Origin: Nocardioides palaemonis
GTDB lineage: Bacteria > Actinomycetota > Actinomycetes > Propionibacteriales > Nocardioidaceae
NCBI RefSeq assembly: GCF_018275325.1
Contig: NZ_JAGVQR010000004.1
Coordinates: forward strand, 434,001 to 498,000
Direction of reading: 5' to 3'
Length of the DNA stretch: 64,000 nucleotides
A model generated the notes under the pieces. That model was given only the letters and a program-made list of their open reading frames with translations, made no database searches and was not told the DNA's origin. A program made the translations under genes and the position numbers. Of this stretch, positions 1 through 7,898 are shown in pieces (the stretch's first letter is position 1; every line of letters begins with the position of its first letter).

Positions 1-314
1 TGAGTCGTCAAAACCTCGACCCGTCGTGCCTTCTCCCTGGCTTCGGCGCGCGCGGCTTCCAGCGGGCTGGGAGCGCCGCTCTTGGGGAGGAGCGACTCCA
101 GTGATACGCCGAGGATCTGAGCGAGCACCACGAGCTCGTTGAGTCGGATCGGCCGACGGCCCGCCTCGAGCTTCGCCACGGTGGTCTGGTGCATCTCGAC
201 GCCACGCGCACTGAGGCGCCGCGCGAGATCTGCCTGCGTCATGCCCACGTCGCCCCGCAGTCGAGCGACCTCTCGGCCAGCGATCTGCTCGGCAGTCAAC
301 TCTTCATTCTCCAC
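1..314 (-). CDS. XRE-family phage repressor (C-terminus beyond window)
   Basis: Leftward gene that runs off the left edge. Its product has a clear XRE/Cro helix-turn-helix: a first helix around MTQADLARRL, a recognition helix around QTTVAKLEAGRR, and a final helix ending GVSLESLL. Such proteins bind operators as dimers; placed back to back with the rightward early phage operon, this is most likely the lysogeny repressor. Three GTG codons in frame (326, 320, 314) could start it. I prefer 314 because a TAGTGT -10-like hexamer ends 8 bases before it, matching the leaderless layout common in this window. No C-terminal domain can be judged because of the truncation. Confidence 0.75.
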   Translation of the reverse strand, partial: MENEELTAEQIAGREVARLRGDVGMTQADLARRLSARGVEMHQTTVAKLEAGRRPIRLNELVVLAQILGVSLESLLPKSGAPSPLEAARAEAREKARRVEVLTT

Positions 315-340
315 GCGCACAGACACTACATGCGTCAGGT

Positions 341-378
341 GCTTGCCAACAGTCCCGGCGGCGATTAACTTGGTAAGC
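341..378 (+). promoter_or_regulatory. Candidate early prophage promoter with repressor operator half-sites
   Basis: TTGCCA (343-348), a 17-base spacer and TAACTT (366-371) form a good sigma-70 type promoter for the gene at 421. Two inverted half-sites overlap it: GCTTGCCAA (341-349) on the -35 and TTGGTAAGC (370-378) on the -10. They match as inverted repeats at 8 of 9 positions. Related half-sites recur near 14.5 kb in the same prophage. Control by the adjacent repressor is inferred. Confidence 0.55.
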
Positions 379-420
379 GCAGGAAGCAAGCCACGCCTAT
401 GCGCCAGGAGAACGACAGCC

Positions 421-615
421 ATGGAAGCTGCAGATCCCATCCTCCGAATCGAAGCAGTGTCTGAGATGACAGGCGTCCCCGAGGGGACGCTGCGGTACAT
501 GCGCAGCAAGAAGATCGGCCCGCGCTCGGCCAAGCTCGGCCGGCGCATCGTCTACCGCAAGTCCGATGTCGAGGCGTGGGTCGAGGCCCAGTTCGCCAAG
601 GCGGTCGGCGAGTGA
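421..615 (+). CDS. AlpA/excisionase-like helix-turn-helix protein
   Basis: A 64-residue protein with the MerR-like fold of phage AlpA and Xis proteins: VSEMTGVPEGTLRYMRSK forms the helix-turn-helix, followed by a basic wing (GRRIVYRKSDVEAWVE) typical of the family. It starts at an ATG with AGGAG about ten bases upstream and is the first gene of the rightward early operon, opposite the repressor. It could act as an excisionase or as an early transcription regulator; sequence alone does not decide. The next ORF overlaps its stop codon by GTGA. Confidence 0.7.
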   Translation: MEAADPILRIEAVSEMTGVPEGTLRYMRSKKIGPRSAKLGRRIVYRKSDVEAWVEAQFAKAVGE

Positions 616-701
616 CCGAGCAGGAGCGCCAGTGGGCGCTCTTCCTCGTCCTCAACGGCAAGGGCATGGCTGCCCGCAAGACCACCACCGCGAGCAAGTA
701 G
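612..701 (+). CDS. Very small phage protein (29 aa)
   Basis: A GTG overlaps the stop of the preceding gene (GTGA) and opens a 29-codon frame with a basic, threonine-rich C-terminus. It ends directly before the Shine-Dalgarno of the next gene, so coupling and tight packing support translation. No family is recognised. It may equally be a spacer that happens to be open. Confidence 0.4.
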   Translation: MTEQERQWALFLVLNGKGMAARKTTTASK

Positions 702-709
702 GAGACCCC

Positions 710-1009
710 ATGTCCGACCAGAGCACCACCACCGAGACCCCAAAGACCCCCGACTCCGTCAACGAGCTGACCGAGCTGGGCGAGTTCATCCAGAATCACG
801 GCACCACGACCTTCGACGGCGTCATCGGCACCGAGGTCAAGCTCATCGGTCTGTCGCACGAGTCGAGCGAGGACCACTGCTCGGCCAGCCACTACCCCGC
901 GGGCGAGGGCTGGGTCTGCGACGAGTACGAGCGCGGCCTGCACATCGGCATCGCCTGGCTCAAGGACCAGGTCGAGCTCCACGGCGCCCGCGCCGTCGCC
1001 GGTGACTGA
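710..1009 (+). CDS. Hypothetical phage early protein (99 aa)
   Basis: Acidic 99-residue protein starting at ATG after GGAG. The N-terminal 25 residues are rich in T, E and P and probably disordered; the rest (FDGVIGTEVKLIGLSHESS and on) looks folded and contains two cysteines and two histidines. No family recognised. It sits between the AlpA-like gene and the winged-helix gene, with an 8-base overlap into the latter, so it belongs to the early operon. Function unknown. Confidence 0.6.
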   Translation: MSDQSTTTETPKTPDSVNELTELGEFIQNHGTTTFDGVIGTEVKLIGLSHESSEDHCSASHYPAGEGWVCDEYERGLHIGIAWLKDQVELHGARAVAGD

Positions 1010-1367
1010 GGCGGCCGGGTCGAAGTTTCGCACGCGCTACACCGACGCCTTGTGGGCCCAGAACGCGCTCAAGCCCAACGAGCTGCTCGTCGCGCTGGTG
1101 TACGCGAAGTACGCCGGCGCCACCGACCCCAGAACGCAGGAGCGCGCGGCCGAGGACATCGCGTGGGTGACCTGGGCCGAGCTCTCGGAGCGCACCAAGA
1201 TCCGGTCGAAGACGGGACTCAACAACGCCGTCAAAGGCCTCGTCGCCGGCGGCTGGCTCGAGCAGGTCGAGCCCCGACGACAGCACCGCGCGCCTCGCTA
1301 CCGGCTCACCTTCCCGGCCAACCCAGAGGTACGCGAGACGTACTTCTGCGAGGAGGCGGCGTCGTGA
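1002..1367 (+). CDS. Winged-helix protein of the early operon
   Basis: A 121-residue protein starting at GTG, overlapping the preceding stop. The segment WVTWAELSERTKIRSKTGLNNAVKGLVAGGWLEQVEP reads as a winged-helix domain, followed by a basic wing (RRQHRAPRYRL). Phage proteins of this shape are often replication-initiator or regulatory proteins that bind repeats. An iteron-like array begins inside its 3' end and continues downstream, so origin binding is a reasonable but untested guess. The alternative is a plain transcription regulator. Confidence 0.6.
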   Translation: MTEAAGSKFRTRYTDALWAQNALKPNELLVALVYAKYAGATDPRTQERAAEDIAWVTWAELSERTKIRSKTGLNNAVKGLVAGGWLEQVEPRRQHRAPRYRLTFPANPEVRETYFCEEAAS

Positions 1368-1468
1368 TTGCAGAGGTCCGCCTCGTGGACATCTGGCGCT
1401 CCCAGAGGTCCGTTTCAAGACCGCCAGAGGTACGCGAGAAGACCGCCAGAGGTACTCGAAACGGACCT
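1324..1468. repeat. Iteron-like direct repeats (CAGAGGT motif) with bounding inverted repeat
   Basis: CAGAGGT occurs at 1324, 1371, 1403, 1425 and 1447. The last three are spaced exactly 22 bases, two helical turns, and share more of the 22-base unit (CAGAGGTACNCGAGA). The inner three copies are also framed by a perfect 11-base inverted repeat, AGGTCCGTTTC (1406-1416) and GAAACGGACCT (1458-1468). The layout resembles a replication origin or multi-site operator next to an initiator-like gene. Confidence 0.5.
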
Positions 1469-1534
1469 GACCCTAAGAAGACCCACCTACCTACACCCCT
1501 CGCATCCATCTACCTCAACCACAGGAGCGCGTGA
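1364..1534 (+). CDS. Doubtful small ORF across the repeat array (56 aa)
   Basis: GTG overlaps the stop of the winged-helix gene (GTGA) and the frame runs 56 codons to the start of the next gene. The product is basic and low in complexity, and its sequence is largely dictated by the CAGAGGT repeats beneath it. It keeps the operon gap-free, which argues for translation, but the DNA may be there for the repeats rather than the protein. No family recognised. Confidence 0.35.
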   Translation: MIAEVRLVDIWRSQRSVSRPPEVREKTARGTRNGPDPKKTHLPTPLASIYLNHRSA

Positions 1535-1800
1535 TGGCCGAGCCCTACGACCACCCCCGGTTCCCCGGTTGGTTCCGCGTCTGGCTCTACGCCGTCGATC
1601 ACGAGGACCAACACCTCAGCGGCGGCCAGCTGCGTGAGGCCACCGGCCTCGACCAGCGCACCCTCAGTCGCAGCTTGGACCGTGCACGACGCATGAGCCT
1701 GCTCACCCCCGATAGCCACGCCCGCTGGCTCATCCCCCGCCGACTGTCCCCCGATGCCGCCCTCGCCCGTGGACTGGGGCAGGTGCGCGATGCCTCGTGA
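1534..1800 (+). CDS. Small winged-helix phage protein
   Basis: An 88-residue protein starting at ATG 1534 behind AGGAG (a GTG one codon upstream is possible). LSGGQLREATGLDQRTLSRSLDRARRMSLLTPDS is a convincing winged-helix of the MarR/helix-turn-helix type. Its 3' end overlaps the start of the terminase gene by 11 bases, so it is the last gene before the head module. A role in regulation or replication is inferred from the fold only. Confidence 0.6.
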   Translation: MAEPYDHPRFPGWFRVWLYAVDHEDQHLSGGQLREATGLDQRTLSRSLDRARRMSLLTPDSHARWLIPRRLSPDAALARGLGQVRDAS

Positions 1801-3664
1801 GTGGTCGGGCCGCGTGGTCACCAACGCTCGCGCCCACATGGCCACCAAGCTGCCGGCACCGTGCGGTCGATGCGGCGTCACCATCGCGGCCGACGCCGAC
1901 CCGTCCACGTGGATCGTCGGCCACATCCGGTCCCGGGCTGCCTACCCCGAGCTGATGCTCGAGCCCAGCAACTGGCGACACGAGCACGACGCCTGCTCAC
2001 GCAAGACCGCACAGGCCGCCGTCATCGAGAAGGCGAAGGTCGACGCACTCCGAGCCGCGGGACTCAGCGACGCGGAGATCGAAGCCGTTTTTCCCCACGA
2101 GACGGACGCCCAGAAGCCCCCGCTCCTTCCCGCACACACACACGGAGGCCAAGACGAGCCCCTCGTCATCCGTGAGGGCCTCTCGTGGGCAGATCTGTGC
2201 CAAGCAGCGCCCGAGTGGCTCAAGCCGTACCTCGTCGTGCCTGGGGATGCGTCCCCGCCGCTGTGGGTCTCGCCGGTCCACGCCGAGTCGGTGGGCTCCT
2301 ACGGGCCCGAGGCCATCGAGTGGATGGAGTCCAACCTCCGCGAGCGCGGTCGACCGCTGCGGTTTCGCTGGTGGCAGAAGCTCGCGATCGTCCTGCAGCT
2401 GCAGCACCGTGAGGACGGCACGCTCCCGTACCGGGTGATCCTCGAGTCGGGCCCGCGACGCATCGGGAAGTCGGTGCGGCTGCGCGGCATGGCGCTGTGG
2501 CGCCTGGCGAAGGGCCCGGAGCTCTTCGAGGACGAGCAGCTCGTGCTCCACACCGGCAAGGACCTGGCGATCGTGCGCGAGGTGATGCGCAAGGCGTGGC
2601 CGTGGGCCGAGGCGCGCGACGACTGGTCGAGCAAGAAGGGGATGACCGAGCCGCAGGTGGCCTACCGCGAGGTCAACCGCTGGGTCGCCCGCTCGAAGGA
2701 CTCCACGACCGGCTACGACGCGTGCCTCGCGCTGGTCGACGAGTCGTGGGACGTCCCGCCGGCCAGCATCGACGACGACCTCGAGCCGACGATGCTGGAG
2801 CGGGAGTCCCCGCAGCTGCTGCTGACGTCGACGGCGCACCGGCGCGCGACCAGCCTGATGCGCGGGCGCATCATCGACACCCTCGCGGTCGACGACGGCG
2901 AGACGCTGCTGCTCGTCTGGGGCGCACCCGTCGGGGCCGACCTCAGCGACCGCGCCGTCTGGCGGGCCGCCTCGCCGCACTGGTCGGCCGACCGCGAGAA
3001 GATGATGGAGAGCAAGTACGAGAAGGCGCTGGCCGGCGAGACCGACCCGGAGGCCGACGACCCGGACCCCATCGAGGCGTTCAAGGCGCAGTACCTCAAC
3101 ATGTGGAAGCTCCGTCACACCAAGCGCCTGCGCGGCACGGCGCTCGTCGAGCCCGACGCCTGGGCGGCACGCACCGCCGCGATGCCGGACACCGTGCCGA
3201 CCGCCGTCGCGGCCGAGTCTTGGTTCGCCGAGGGCATCTCGGTCGCGATCGCTTGGGCCACCACCAAGGAGGGACCCGCGCTCGTGCGTGCCATCGACGT
3301 CGAGGACGCCGCGGCCGCGCTCGAGCTCGCCCGGGCGACCGGCTACCGAGGGCCGCTGCTCCTCGGGGCGTCGCTGGCCGACGACCCTGCGTTCCGCACC
3401 ACGCGCAAGAAGGCGATGAAGGCCCGGGTGGGCGCGGCCGTGCAGGACCTCGACCGGCTGCTCTCCGAGGGCGCGATCCAGCACGACGGCGGCGAGCACC
3501 TCACCGGCCAGGTGCTCGAAGTGCGCACGATGCCGGGCGCCGACGGGCCCAGGCTCGTCTCCAACACCCGCGCCGACGCCGTCAAGGCAGTGGCGTGGGC
3601 GACCTCTGAGGCTCGTCGCCGCGCTGGCGCCAGCAGTCGCATGGTGCTCCCGTCCAGCGCGTAG
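1790..3664 (+). CDS. Large terminase with N-terminal HNH-like domain
   Basis: ATP-driven DNA packaging motor and nuclease of the phage head. In the 624-residue product, residues 20-75 look like an HNH zinc fold: C25-x2-C28, GH45, N61, H66 and C69. After a variable linker comes the terminase ATPase, with a Walker A GPRRIGKS (221-228) and Walker B LALVDES (catalytic D317, E318), then the usual coupling region and a C-terminal nuclease-like part. Phages of this class usually carry HNH and terminase as two adjacent genes; here one frame holds both and no stop or restart is visible. Start ATG 1790 overlaps the preceding gene; upstream GGGGCAGG may serve as ribosome site. No separate small terminase is seen. 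Confidence 0.82.
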   Translation: MPREWSGRVVTNARAHMATKLPAPCGRCGVTIAADADPSTWIVGHIRSRAAYPELMLEPSNWRHEHDACSRKTAQAAVIEKAKVDALRAAGLSDAEIEAVFPHETDAQKPPLLPAHTHGGQDEPLVIREGLSWADLCQAAPEWLKPYLVVPGDASPPLWVSPVHAESVGSYGPEAIEWMESNLRERGRPLRFRWWQKLAIVLQLQHREDGTLPYRVILESGPRRIGKSVRLRGMALWRLAKGPELFEDEQLVLHTGKDLAIVREVMRKAWPWAEARDDWSSKKGMTEPQVAYREVNRWVARSKDSTTGYDACLALVDESWDVPPASIDDDLEPTMLERESPQLLLTSTAHRRATSLMRGRIIDTLAVDDGETLLLVWGAPVGADLSDRAVWRAASPHWSADREKMMESKYEKALAGETDPEADDPDPIEAFKAQYLNMWKLRHTKRLRGTALVEPDAWAARTAAMPDTVPTAVAAESWFAEGISVAIAWATTKEGPALVRAIDVEDAAAALELARATGYRGPLLLGASLADDPAFRTTRKKAMKARVGAAVQDLDRLLSEGAIQHDGGEHLTGQVLEVRTMPGADGPRLVSNTRADAVKAVAWATSEARRRAGASSRMVLPSSA

Positions 3665-3718
3665 GCATGGACCCAAACTGGTAACGACAACCAGTCCCGA
3701 AGGCGGAACGATTTCCGC

Positions 3719-4876
3719 ATGGGGTTCTGGTCGCGTGCTCTGGGACTCGACGGTCTGGCGCTCGCCCAGGCCGTCGAGTCTGAGCCCGTCCCCGAAGCCT
3801 TCGCCGTCGATGCCTCGTCGATCGACCCGGCGGTGTTCGGCATCGCCTCCTACGAGAGCCCGACCGCCCCCGCTCCCCGCATCGACCGCCGCAGCGCCAT
3901 CCAGGTGCCGGCGGTCAAGCGCGTGCGGGACCTCATCGCCGGGACGATCGGCGGCCTGCCGCTCGACTGCTACAACGCACAGCGCGAGCAAGTCGTCAGC
4001 AGCCTCTTCGACCAGCCCGAGAAGCACCGCCCCCGCTCGGTGACGATGACCCAGACCGTCGAGGACCTCCTCTTCGAGGGCATCGCCTGGTGGCGAATCG
4101 TCGAGACGGGCTGGCAGGGCTACCCGACCTTCGTCAAGGTGCTCAAGCCGCGCGAGGTCAGCGTCGATGAGGAACAGGGCAAGGTCTACGTCAACGGCAA
4201 GCATGTCCCGGACTCCGAGCTCATCCGCTTCGATTCCCCCAACGACCCGCTCCTCGTCGCCGGCGCCCGCGCGATCCGCACCTGCCTGCGACTCGACGTC
4301 GCAGCCGGCAAGTACGCCGACGGCACTCCGCCCATCGACTGGTTCGAGTCCGACGACCCGGTCGACGACCCCACCCAGCTCGTCAACGACTGGGCCGAGG
4401 CGCGGCGCGCCAACACGACCGGCTTCGTGCCCTGGGGTGTGCGCTACAAGCGCGACGGCTGGTCGCCCGAGCAGCTGCAGATGGCCGACGCCCGCCAGCA
4501 CGCCGTCGTGCAGATCGCCAACGTCGCAGGCGTCGACTCCGAAGCGCTGAACGTCTCCACAACCTCGCGGACCTACTTCAACGCCGAGCACAAGCGCAAG
4601 GAGCTCGTCGACTTCACGCTCGGTGGCTACCTGATCGCCATCGAGGGCCGCCTGTCGATGAACGACGTCACGCCCCGCGGGCACTACGCCAAGCACAACC
4701 TCGACGCCTTCCTGCGCTCGGACACCAAGACCCGCATGGAGACCTACGAGATCGGCCTGCGCGTCGGCGCCTACACCGGCCCCGAGATCCGCGAGGCCGA
4801 GGACAAGCCCGCCGTCGAGCTCCCGCGGCCGGCAGCCGTCCGCGCACTCCCCGCTCCCCAGGAGGCCGCATCGTGA
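3719..4876 (+). CDS. Portal protein (HK97-like family)
   Basis: Forms the dodecameric ring at the capsid vertex through which DNA is packed. The 385-residue product begins MGFWSRALGL and contains the family features IQVPAVKRVRDLIAGTIGGL and a region of binding-to-neighbour segments around LLFEGIAWWRIV. Length is normal for the family, slightly short. A 54-base gap separates it from the terminase; its stop overlaps the next start (GTGA), indicating coupled expression with the protease-capsid gene. Confidence 0.8.
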   Translation: MGFWSRALGLDGLALAQAVESEPVPEAFAVDASSIDPAVFGIASYESPTAPAPRIDRRSAIQVPAVKRVRDLIAGTIGGLPLDCYNAQREQVVSSLFDQPEKHRPRSVTMTQTVEDLLFEGIAWWRIVETGWQGYPTFVKVLKPREVSVDEEQGKVYVNGKHVPDSELIRFDSPNDPLLVAGARAIRTCLRLDVAAGKYADGTPPIDWFESDDPVDDPTQLVNDWAEARRANTTGFVPWGVRYKRDGWSPEQLQMADARQHAVVQIANVAGVDSEALNVSTTSRTYFNAEHKRKELVDFTLGGYLIAIEGRLSMNDVTPRGHYAKHNLDAFLRSDTKTRMETYEIGLRVGAYTGPEIREAEDKPAVELPRPAAVRALPAPQEAAS

Positions 4877-6504
4877 CCGAGACCATGACCTTCGACGTCA
4901 TCCCCGCCGGCACCGTCTTCTCCGTCGACACCGAGCAGCGGATCATCCGCGGCCGCGCCATCCCCTACGGCGTCGTCGGCACCAAGAACGGGCGGCAGTT
5001 CCAGTTCTCCAAGGGCACCATCCGCGCCAAGGACGGCATGAAGGTCAAGGGCTGGGCCCTGCACGACCAGGCCCACGCCTACGGCGTCGTCACCGAGTGG
5101 GACGACACCGACGAGGGCCTCGACGTCGCCATCAAGGCCGCGAAGACCCCCGAGGGCGACCGCGCACTCGCGCAGGCCGACAGCGGCGTGTGGGACGGCT
5201 TCTCCATCGGCCCCAGCGAGGGCGCCAAGTACCAGCTCAAGGGCGGCGTCTACCACGCCGTCGACATCCCCATCCACGAGATCAGCCTCACGCCCGCACC
5301 GGTCTTCGGTGGGGCGCGAGTCCAGAGCGTCAGCTTCGACGCCATCAACCCAGGAGGAAGCACCGTGTCTGACACCACCACGGCGGAGGCCGAGACCACC
5401 ACCGAGGTGGCCACGGACTTCTCTGCGATCAGCGACGCCATCACCAAGGGCTTCGAGGGACTGCAGTTCCCCCAGCGCGAGACCGTCTCGGCCACCGCGG
5501 GCGGCACCGGCCAGGTCACCGAGGAGCTGCCCTACCGCTTCGACGGCGTCGCGGGTTCCCACTCCTTCACCCAGGACATCAAGGACGCCTACACCTCCGG
5601 CGACTCCGAGGCGCGCCAGCGCATCGAGACGTTCATGGACGAGGCCTTCGCGGTCACCACCGGCAACGTCGCCACCCTCAACCCCACCCAGAACCGGCCC
5701 GAGCTCTACGTGCCGAACCTGTCCTACACCCGGCCGCTCTACGACCTGGTGAGCAAGGGCTCGATCGACGACAAGACGCCCTTCACGGTGCCCCGGTTCT
5801 CCTCGGCAGCCGGCCTGGTCGGCGACCACGCCGAGGGAGTCGAGCCCACGCCGGGCTCGTTCGCGGCCACCAACCAGACGATCTCGCCGGCCCCGGTCTC
5901 GGGCAAGATCGAGATCAACCGCGAGGTCTGGGACCAGGGCGGCAGCCCGCAGGCCGACGGGATCATCTGGGGCGAGATGCTCAACGCCTACTACGAGGCG
6001 GTCGAGGCCAAGATCGCTGCGCGTCTCAAGACCACCGCGACGGCCGAGCTCAACCTCGCCGGCGCCGTCGACGCCCCGCTGGTCGCGTCCCTGACCAACT
6101 ACTTCGCCGGACTGCAGTTCGTCCGCGGCGGCAACCGCTTCACCGCGATGGCCGCGGACGCCAAGCTCTTCCCGGCGCTGGTCGCCGCGAAGGACAGCGC
6201 CGGCCGCAACCTCCTGCCGGTGCTCGGCCCCGCCAACGCGCAGGGCACGGTCGACGGCACCTTCGACCGGATCCAGCTGGGCAACCAGACCGTGCGCGCG
6301 GCGTGGGCCCTCGCACAGGGCACCAACACGATGAGCTTCAACTTCGTGCCGTCCTCGGTGTGGTGCTGGACCTCGACCCCGAAGCGCTTCACCTTCGAGT
6401 ACCAGGTCAAGTCCATCGACATGGCGATCTGGGGCTACGTCGGCACCGCGATCCTGCGCGACTCCGACGTCAAGCCCATCGACTACGACACCGCGGACGC
6501 CTGA
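4873..6504 (+). CDS. Prohead protease fused to major capsid protein
   Basis: One 543-residue frame combines two head functions. Residues 1-160 match the S78 prohead protease: a conserved region RIIRGRAIPYG, catalytic-type His64 (WALHDQAH) and Ser111 (DGFSIGPSE), and a conserved HEISLTP segment. Residues 165-225 are polar, helix-prone and scaffold-like; the remainder (TLNPTQNRPELYVPNL onward) is an HK97-fold capsid protein. A perfect AGGAGG sits seven bases before an in-frame GTG at 5365, which would give a free 379-residue capsid product from the same gene. So the full fusion may supply protease while most copies are capsid only. The start overlaps the portal stop. Confidence 0.8.
   Translation: MTETMTFDVIPAGTVFSVDTEQRIIRGRAIPYGVVGTKNGRQFQFSKGTIRAKDGMKVKGWALHDQAHAYGVVTEWDDTDEGLDVAIKAAKTPEGDRALAQADSGVWDGFSIGPSEGAKYQLKGGVYHAVDIPIHEISLTPAPVFGGARVQSVSFDAINPGGSTVSDTTTAEAETTTEVATDFSAISDAITKGFEGLQFPQRETVSATAGGTGQVTEELPYRFDGVAGSHSFTQDIKDAYTSGDSEARQRIETFMDEAFAVTTGNVATLNPTQNRPELYVPNLSYTRPLYDLVSKGSIDDKTPFTVPRFSSAAGLVGDHAEGVEPTPGSFAATNQTISPAPVSGKIEINREVWDQGGSPQADGIIWGEMLNAYYEAVEAKIAARLKTTATAELNLAGAVDAPLVASLTNYFAGLQFVRGGNRFTAMAADAKLFPALVAAKDSAGRNLLPVLGPANAQGTVDGTFDRIQLGNQTVRAAWALAQGTNTMSFNFVPSSVWCWTSTPKRFTFEYQVKSIDMAIWGYVGTAILRDSDVKPIDYDTADA
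5352..5367 (+). promoter_or_regulatory. Internal ribosome binding site and in-frame GTG start of the capsid part
   Basis: AGGAGG (5352-5357), a seven-base spacer and GTG (5365-5367) lie in the same frame as the long fusion gene. This is the best Shine-Dalgarno in the head module and falls exactly at the junction between the protease and the scaffold/capsid parts. Confidence 0.7.
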
Positions 6505-6767
6505 TGGCTCGCCGCAAGGTCAAGTCCGACGCCGAGCTCGCCGGCGCCGAGATCGAGCAGCCGAAGACCGACGCCGAGCTGGCCGAGACCGCGGACAAGG
6601 AGCCCGACCCGCCCGTCTATGACGAGCGCGGGAACGTCCGCCCCCGCGGCACCGAGGGCGCCCGGCCGATGTCCTACGCGGAGCGCGTCGAGATCGCCCG
6701 CCGCATCGCAGCGGGCGAGGACCTCGACCCGCAGCCCAAGCGCCCTCGCACGTCCCGCAAGAGCTGA
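6504..6767 (+). CDS. Small charged phage head protein (87 aa)
   Basis: ATG overlaps the capsid stop (TGATG). The product is highly charged, with an alternating acidic N-terminal part (DAELAGAEIEQPKTDAELAE) and a basic end (PKRPRTSRKS). Small proteins of this kind often follow the capsid gene in actinophages, as decoration or connector-associated proteins, but no family is recognised. Position in the head operon is the only functional hint. Confidence 0.6.
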   Translation: MARRKVKSDAELAGAEIEQPKTDAELAETADKEPDPPVYDERGNVRPRGTEGARPMSYAERVEIARRIAAGEDLDPQPKRPRTSRKS

Positions 6768-6782
6768 CGAAGGGAGGCCGTC

Positions 6783-7112
6783 ATGCTTTCACCGAGCCTG
6801 GACGACGTGGCGGACTACCTCGCCTCAGCCGGACTGCCGGTTCCCGATGCGGCCGTCATCCTGGAGGTGCTCGCCGCGGAGAAGGCCGCCCAGGCGCGCG
6901 TCGTCAATGTCCCAGCCGACGACGCCGCTTGGCCTGCCGACCTCGTCGAGGCGCTGTGCCGCCGCGTGGCGCACAACCTCGCGGTCCGTCCGCTGGCCCT
7001 CGGCTTCAAGGTGGAGCTGTCCGACACCACGGGCGTCAGCAACACCGTCGGCGGCACGGACGCCGAGGTGCGCCGCCTCGAGCTGCCCATGCGGAAGCGT
7101 CCGGTGGCCTGA
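6783..7112 (+). CDS. Head-tail connector protein (gp6-like)
   Basis: A 109-residue protein starting at ATG behind GGGAGG. The beginning, LSPSLDDVADYLASAGLPVPDAAVILEVLAAEKA, and the helical layout resemble adaptor/connector proteins that extend the portal ring, and its position right after the capsid genes fits. The assignment rests on pattern and order rather than on a diagnostic motif. The stop overlaps the next start (TGATG). Confidence 0.55.
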   Translation: MLSPSLDDVADYLASAGLPVPDAAVILEVLAAEKAAQARVVNVPADDAAWPADLVEALCRRVAHNLAVRPLALGFKVELSDTTGVSNTVGGTDAEVRRLELPMRKRPVA

Positions 7113-7450
7113 TGGCCGCCCGCGCGGACATCGCGGCCGCCGCCTCGACCGTCGTCGGGCTCGACATCGCCGCCGAGTACCGCCAGAGCCTGCAGCCCTT
7201 CACCGGCTTCGTGAAGTGGAACGGTCTCAACCGCGACGACAGCGGCCTCGGGTGGATCGACACCTGGCAGGTCTGGGTTGCGCTCCCGCAGGACGTGAAG
7301 GCCGCCGAACAGTGGATCGCGACCCACCTGCGCGACCTGCTGGTCGCACTCGCCGACGAGCTCTACGTCACCACCGCCACCCCCGCGGACCTCGTGCTCG
7401 AGGGCGGCTCCACCAACGGACTCATCATCGAAGGCGCCCGAGGCGTCTGA
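7112..7450 (+). CDS. Probable head-tail joining / tail terminator protein
   Basis: A 112-residue protein, translationally coupled to the connector gene. It has a mixed alpha/beta pattern with VGLDIAAEYRQSLQPFTGF early and a helix AAEQWIATHLRDLLVALADEL near the middle. By position, between connector and tail tube gene, it is likely a joining or tail-completion protein. No motif confirms this. Confidence 0.5.
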   Translation: MAARADIAAAASTVVGLDIAAEYRQSLQPFTGFVKWNGLNRDDSGLGWIDTWQVWVALPQDVKAAEQWIATHLRDLLVALADELYVTTATPADLVLEGGSTNGLIIEGARGV

Positions 7451-7469
7451 CCCAGACAGGAGAAGCACC

Positions 7470-7898
7470 ATGGCAGCACTCGGGACACGGTTCCTGAAGA
7501 TCAAGGTGGGGACGACCGAGTACACCTCCACCGTCAGCGAGGCCGCGGTCGGGTCCGACCCGGCCGACTCGGACTTCACGTCCTACGCAGATGCCGCGGC
7601 CGGCGGCGCCCGCGAGTGGTACCTGCGCTTCAAGGCGGCCCAGGACATGGCCACCGGCTCTCTGTGGCGCTACCTGTGGGACAACCCCGGCACCAGCGTC
7701 GCCGTCAAGGTCAACCCCTACGGCAACGCCACCGCGACCGCCACCGAGCCGCACTACTCCGGCAACGTCACCGTGATCATGCCGGACGGCGACATCATCG
7801 GCGGAGCAGCCAACCCGTCGACCACGGCCAAGCAGACCTTCGAGTGCCGCTGGGTCTTCGCTGCCAAGCCCACCGAGTCCACCTCGGGGACGTTCTGA
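7470..7898 (+). CDS. Major tail (tube) protein
   Basis: A 142-residue beta-rich protein starting at ATG behind AGGAG. Size, beta-sheet pattern and the immunoglobulin-like, glycine/threonine-rich C-terminal half (YSGNVTVIMPDGDIIGG, then TFECRWVF) are typical of siphovirus tail tube subunits, which stack as hexameric rings around the tape measure. It lies two genes after the connector, as expected. The stop overlaps the next gene (TGATG). Confidence 0.65.
   Translation: MAALGTRFLKIKVGTTEYTSTVSEAAVGSDPADSDFTSYADAAAGGAREWYLRFKAAQDMATGSLWRYLWDNPGTSVAVKVNPYGNATATATEPHYSGNVTVIMPDGDIIGGAANPSTTAKQTFECRWVFAAKPTESTSGTF

Noticed and set aside
1997..4696. Very long open frame (899 codons) on the minus strand opposite terminase and portal
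   Set aside because: High GC makes antisense frames open; its composition is that of a shadow frame, and the plus strand holds recognisable head genes.
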